From positions 1 through 7,915 of the forward strand of contig JAJZGH010000226.1 of assembly GCA_021798635.1 (NCBI GenBank): DNA of 7,915 nt, given 5' to 3'. This document shows positions 5,646 through 7,915 of this stretch, piece by piece (position 1 is the first letter of the stretch; each line of letters opens with the position of its first letter). The position numbers were made by a program, and so were the translations under genes. Origin of the DNA: Planctomycetota bacterium (GTDB taxonomy: Bacteria; Planctomycetota; Phycisphaerae; WQYP01). The notes beneath the pieces are model-generated. The model was not told the origin of the DNA. It searched no databases and was given only the letters and a program-made list of their open reading frames with translations.

Positions 5646-7709
5646 ATGCACTTTGGGATTCGTAAAAAATTAATCGGCACGCTGGTGCTGGTCGGGCTAT
5701 TGCCGATGGCCTTAAGCCTGATGGCAATTCTGGGCATTGGCACGCGTAATCGCATAGATACTGTTCAGAATGCGTATGTCGAGCTTGCATCCGCCTGTGC
5801 GCATGCGATAAGTTTTCAACTTGAGGCTGAGGTGCGCCGGCTGAACGTCGTCGCTGGATTACCGGAAGTTGTCCGCTTTATTCAGCAACATAATAATGTG
5901 GGAACACCAGGGGGCACACAACCCCAGCCTGTCCCTGCGACCAGGCAAACGGCGACCGGTCCCGCCAATACGCCCAGCGTTTCATCCTTAATCCACAACT
6001 CCGTCGCCCGCCGCATCCGCCTGATTACCGCGGATAAGCTGGGATTGTATCACGTTCTGGTGATTAATCGTCATGGCACGATCATTGCCGCGGATGTCCA
6101 GCCCACGATTCTCAACGTCCGGAAAACATGGTGGTGGAAAATTGCCGACAGCGGCATTGGCGGAACGTGCGTGATCGGTTCGATATTTTCCGATCCTATT
6201 ACCGGTTCGCCGTCCATACCGATTATTGTTCCGGTGGTAAGCCCCCGAGGCGGCGTGCTGCTGGGATTTATGCTCGAAACGGTAAACGTCAGCGATTTAA
6301 CGTATGAACTTCAATTGTATCTGCCGCAAACCCAGGCTGTGGCGCAAGTGTATGACCAGAAACGCGACGCTCCGGTATTTGTGCTGGGAAATCCACAGCA
6401 GGCTCGCTTGGGCCGACAGCGCTATATCGCCCTGCGCGGCGGAAACCGGTCCGGGTGGATTGGCGATCTGCTTGCGGGCTGCCTGATTGGCGATTCCACG
6501 GTCAAATTCAGCCGCATGTCTGACATTATTGACCAGCCCTCCGTGGTGCCCCAGTGGAGTATTATTCTAAGCCAGTCCTCGCAGGATATCCTCGCTCCGA
6601 TTCTGCGGCAGGCAGAGTTGGTGGCCTTGGCGGGTGGAATGCTCATCGTGGGCCTGTTCGCCTTGGGGTATGTCATCAGCAAGCGCGAAATCATTTATCC
6701 CATACTTCGACTGCGGGAAGCCACCAGCGCTGTTGGACGCGGCGAACTGAACATCCGGCTGCTGTCACAGGATCAGGAAGAGGTCATGTTCCGCCAGGAT
6801 GAACTGGGAATGCTGGCCCGTGACTTTGATGAAATGACCCGTCGCCTGGCCGCCAATGTCCGGCAGTTTGAACAGACCGCCAAAGCCAAGCAGCGATTCA
6901 TGGACCTCGCCGCCCATGAACTCCGCAGCCCTATGTCCCACATTATCATTACCACGCAATTAATACTCCGGCAATTAGCCAACGCCGGCATGACCCGGCC
7001 CGCACCGGGGGAACCTGCCAATACACCCGCCGGAGAAATATATAAATCACTTGATTCGATATTGAAAAACTCCCGCCGACTTTCCAAGATTGTCACCGAC
7101 CTGCTCAAGCTGGTGCAGGAAGATGTTTTCACCATCAAGCCACGGCGCGATCCGTTTGATCTTCGCAAAGTAATTCTTGAAGTCTGCGATCAGCAAAGCG
7201 TCTTTATCAATGCGCGGAAGCAGAAGCTTGATTTGGTCATGCCCGATACCATTCCCACCATGCGGGGCGATTCCGATAAAGTCGGGGATATTCTGGCGAA
7301 TCTGTTAAGCAACGCCATCCGCTTTTCACCGGATGGTGCCACGGTGCGGGTGACGGCCAAGGTGCTGGTAAGCCGGCACGTTGAATTAATTATTGAAGAT
7401 TCCGGCTCTGGAATGCCTGAAGAAGTCATGGCCGGGCCGTTCGAGCCGTTCCAGACGGGCGCGGATACTATGCAACATCACAGCGGCGACGCAGGCGAGG
7501 AAGGCAGCCGCGGCCTGGGTCTGGGTCTGGCCATTGTAAGGCGCTTTGTGGAACTGCATGAGGGACAAATTTTTATCCGTCCGCTGCCTACGGGAACACA
7601 AGTAAGAGTCATTCTCCCGCTGGATCCTGACGCAGATACTCCGCCGCCAGTGCAGGATCGATCCCCGGCCGATTCTGCACCACTGGGGTCTGGGAGCCTG
7701 TCCGAGTAA
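5646..7709 (+). CDS. Membrane sensor histidine kinase (Cache-HAMP-HisKA-HATPase_c)
   Basis: The product is 687 residues. TM1 covers about 9-32 and TM2 about 323-345. Between them lies an extracytoplasmic Cache-type sensor (VLVINRHGTIIAAD 137-150, TWWWKIAD 161-168, IPIIVPVVSPRGGVLLGFML 191-210), with a Pro/Thr/Gln-rich loop at 84-112. A HAMP linker follows at about 346-405 (YPILRL, RQDELGMLARDFDEMTRRL). The dimerisation domain carries the phosphoacceptor H424 in LAAHELRSP. The ATPase domain has the N box NLLSNAIRF (552-560), G1 EDSGSG (584-589), PFEPF (598-602) and G2 GLGLGLAI (623-630), so it looks active. The loop between the two DHp helices (about 443-463) is long and Pro-rich, and residues 660-687 form a disordered-looking tail. 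No response regulator is in the window. The start has only a weak purine stretch (GTGAGA). The ligand is unknown. Confidence 0.93.
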   Translation: MHFGIRKKLIGTLVLVGLLPMALSLMAILGIGTRNRIDTVQNAYVELASACAHAISFQLEAEVRRLNVVAGLPEVVRFIQQHNNVGTPGGTQPQPVPATRQTATGPANTPSVSSLIHNSVARRIRLITADKLGLYHVLVINRHGTIIAADVQPTILNVRKTWWWKIADSGIGGTCVIGSIFSDPITGSPSIPIIVPVVSPRGGVLLGFMLETVNVSDLTYELQLYLPQTQAVAQVYDQKRDAPVFVLGNPQQARLGRQRYIALRGGNRSGWIGDLLAGCLIGDSTVKFSRMSDIIDQPSVVPQWSIILSQSSQDILAPILRQAELVALAGGMLIVGLFALGYVISKREIIYPILRLREATSAVGRGELNIRLLSQDQEEVMFRQDELGMLARDFDEMTRRLAANVRQFEQTAKAKQRFMDLAAHELRSPMSHIIITTQLILRQLANAGMTRPAPGEPANTPAGEIYKSLDSILKNSRRLSKIVTDLLKLVQEDVFTIKPRRDPFDLRKVILEVCDQQSVFINARKQKLDLVMPDTIPTMRGDSDKVGDILANLLSNAIRFSPDGATVRVTAKVLVSRHVELIIEDSGSGMPEEVMAGPFEPFQTGADTMQHHSGDAGEEGSRGLGLGLAIVRRFVELHEGQIFIRPLPTGTQVRVILPLDPDADTPPPVQDRSPADSAPLGSGSLSE

Positions 7710-7723
7710 TCGCCGGGTTGCGA

Positions 7724-7826
7724 CGGCGTGATTTTTGGCCACCATCAAGAAACGGCGACGATGGCGTACCTGACACGGATGGTACTCCGAGGAGCCGCGC
7801 CGCCGAGGGGGCCAAAAAGCACACCG
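7724..7826. repeat. 103-bp element bounded by a 20-bp imperfect inverted repeat
   Basis: The left arm, 7724-7743, pairs with the right arm, 7807-7826, at 17 of 20 positions, including an unbroken 9-bp block TTTTTGGCC/GGCCAAAAA. The 63-bp core holds a further nested pairing, CGGCG (7753-7757) with CGCCG (7801-7805), and an inner GTACC (7766-7770)/GGTAC (7781-7785) stem with a 10-nt loop. The whole could fold as one long hairpin. It codes for nothing visible. Candidates are a MITE or REP-like repeat, a structured 3' UTR, or a small RNA. No target-site duplication was recognised. Confidence 0.6.
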
Positions 7827-7837
7827 CCCCGCGGGGC
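7826..7837. repeat. Perfect 12-bp palindrome GCCCCGCGGGGC
   Basis: An uninterrupted, self-complementary 12-mer abuts the right arm of the 103-bp inverted-repeat element. Lacking a loop, it is better suited to a protein-binding site than an RNA hairpin, and no T-run follows on the plus strand. It lies 18 bp upstream of the -35 box at 7855, where a repressor or activator might bind. Confidence 0.5.
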
Positions 7838-7854
7838 ATAGGCGCTAACTTAAT

Positions 7855-7883
7855 TTTACATGCCGCCCTAATGGGTGTATATT
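7855..7883 (+). promoter_or_regulatory. Near-consensus sigma70-type promoter
   Basis: The -35 box TTTACA (7855-7860) and -10 box TATATT (7878-7883) each differ from consensus at one base and are separated by the ideal 17 bp, in an AT-rich stretch. Transcription would start near 7889-7891, on or just before ATG 7891. This is the best promoter match found in the window and marks a new transcription unit separate from the kinase. Confidence 0.6.
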
Positions 7884-7890
7884 TGTCGGT

Positions 7891-7915
7891 ATGAAAAATA
7901 TGCAGCTATGGACGG
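7891..7915 (+). CDS. Possible start of a further gene, cut by the window edge
   Basis: Only eight codons are visible, reading MKNMQLWT from ATG 7891, with another in-frame ATG at 7900. There is no Shine-Dalgarno upstream. The promoter at 7855-7883 would start RNA at or next to this ATG, so a leaderless transcript is possible. Alternatively the true start lies further right (for example ATG 7908, another frame). No product can be named. Confidence 0.3.

Larger units (their letters stand above)
7710..7890. other. Non-coding structured region after the kinase gene
   Basis: The first 130 bp are GC-rich and packed with inverted repeats; the last 50 bp turn AT-rich and hold a promoter. No protein-like reading frame was seen. 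The minus-strand ORF across its left half continues into the antisense of the kinase and has no family features. The structured part may serve as the kinase transcript end, or be a small repeat element. Confidence 0.5.

Noticed and set aside
7609..7839. 76-codon minus-strand ORF at the kinase 3' end
   Set aside because: Two-fifths to half of it is antisense to the kinase and the rest lies in the inverted-repeat element; no recognisable family and no ribosome binding site.
7826..7857. Palindrome GCCCCGCGGGGC as an intrinsic terminator of the kinase transcript
   Set aside because: No hairpin loop and no adjacent T-run on the plus strand; TTTT appears only 17 bp later and belongs to the promoter region.
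1..7915. tRNA, rRNA, CRISPR arrays, transposase or integrase genes
   Set aside because: No cloverleaf-like segments, regularly spaced repeats or recombinase motifs were seen on reading both strands.

Overview
The window reads as chromosomal sequence from a free-living, moderately GC-rich bacterium. An exported GH78-type alpha-L-rhamnosidase, a GbsR/MarR-like regulator beside a Cache-HAMP histidine kinase, and weak Shine-Dalgarno sites at most starts fit a Planctomycetota or other PVC-group genome (Phycisphaerae-like). This placement is an inference at low to moderate confidence; there is no rRNA or marker gene to confirm it.

Layout. (1) Positions 1-1640, minus strand: the N-terminal 546 codons of a secreted alpha-L-rhamnosidase running off the left edge. 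Its catalytic domain lies outside the window. A possible 50-residue ORF (1645-1797, minus) ends just before the rhamnosidase start and may be translationally coupled to it. (2) Positions 1798-1986: a divergent intergenic region with a short hairpin, a perfect 13-bp tandem repeat and a strong Shine-Dalgarno for the next gene. (3) Positions 1987-4893, plus strand: a 968-residue fusion of an archaeo-eukaryotic-primase (AEP) domain of the TOTE conflict-system type, an SF2 helicase and a C-terminal DUF559/Vsr-like nuclease. This is the most notable gene and probably a single-gene defence effector. (4) Positions 5025-5570: a GbsR/MarR-type winged-helix regulator. (5) Positions 5646-7709: a membrane sensor histidine kinase (Cache, HAMP, HisKA, HATPase_c), probably co-transcribed with the regulator. 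(6) Positions 7710-7890: a non-coding stretch with a 20-bp imperfect inverted repeat (17 of 20 paired) around a 63-bp core, a perfect 12-bp GC palindrome, then a near-consensus sigma70-type promoter. (7) From 7891: possibly the first codons of another gene, leaving the window.

Functionally there are three modules: polysaccharide breakdown on the left, nucleic-acid-targeting defence in the middle, and signalling on the right. The regulator and kinase look like a pair because they share orientation and are only 75 bp apart, but no response regulator is visible. Nothing in the sequence links the defence gene to its neighbours, so it looks like a separate insertion between housekeeping genes. No tRNA, rRNA, CRISPR array, transposase or integrase was seen.
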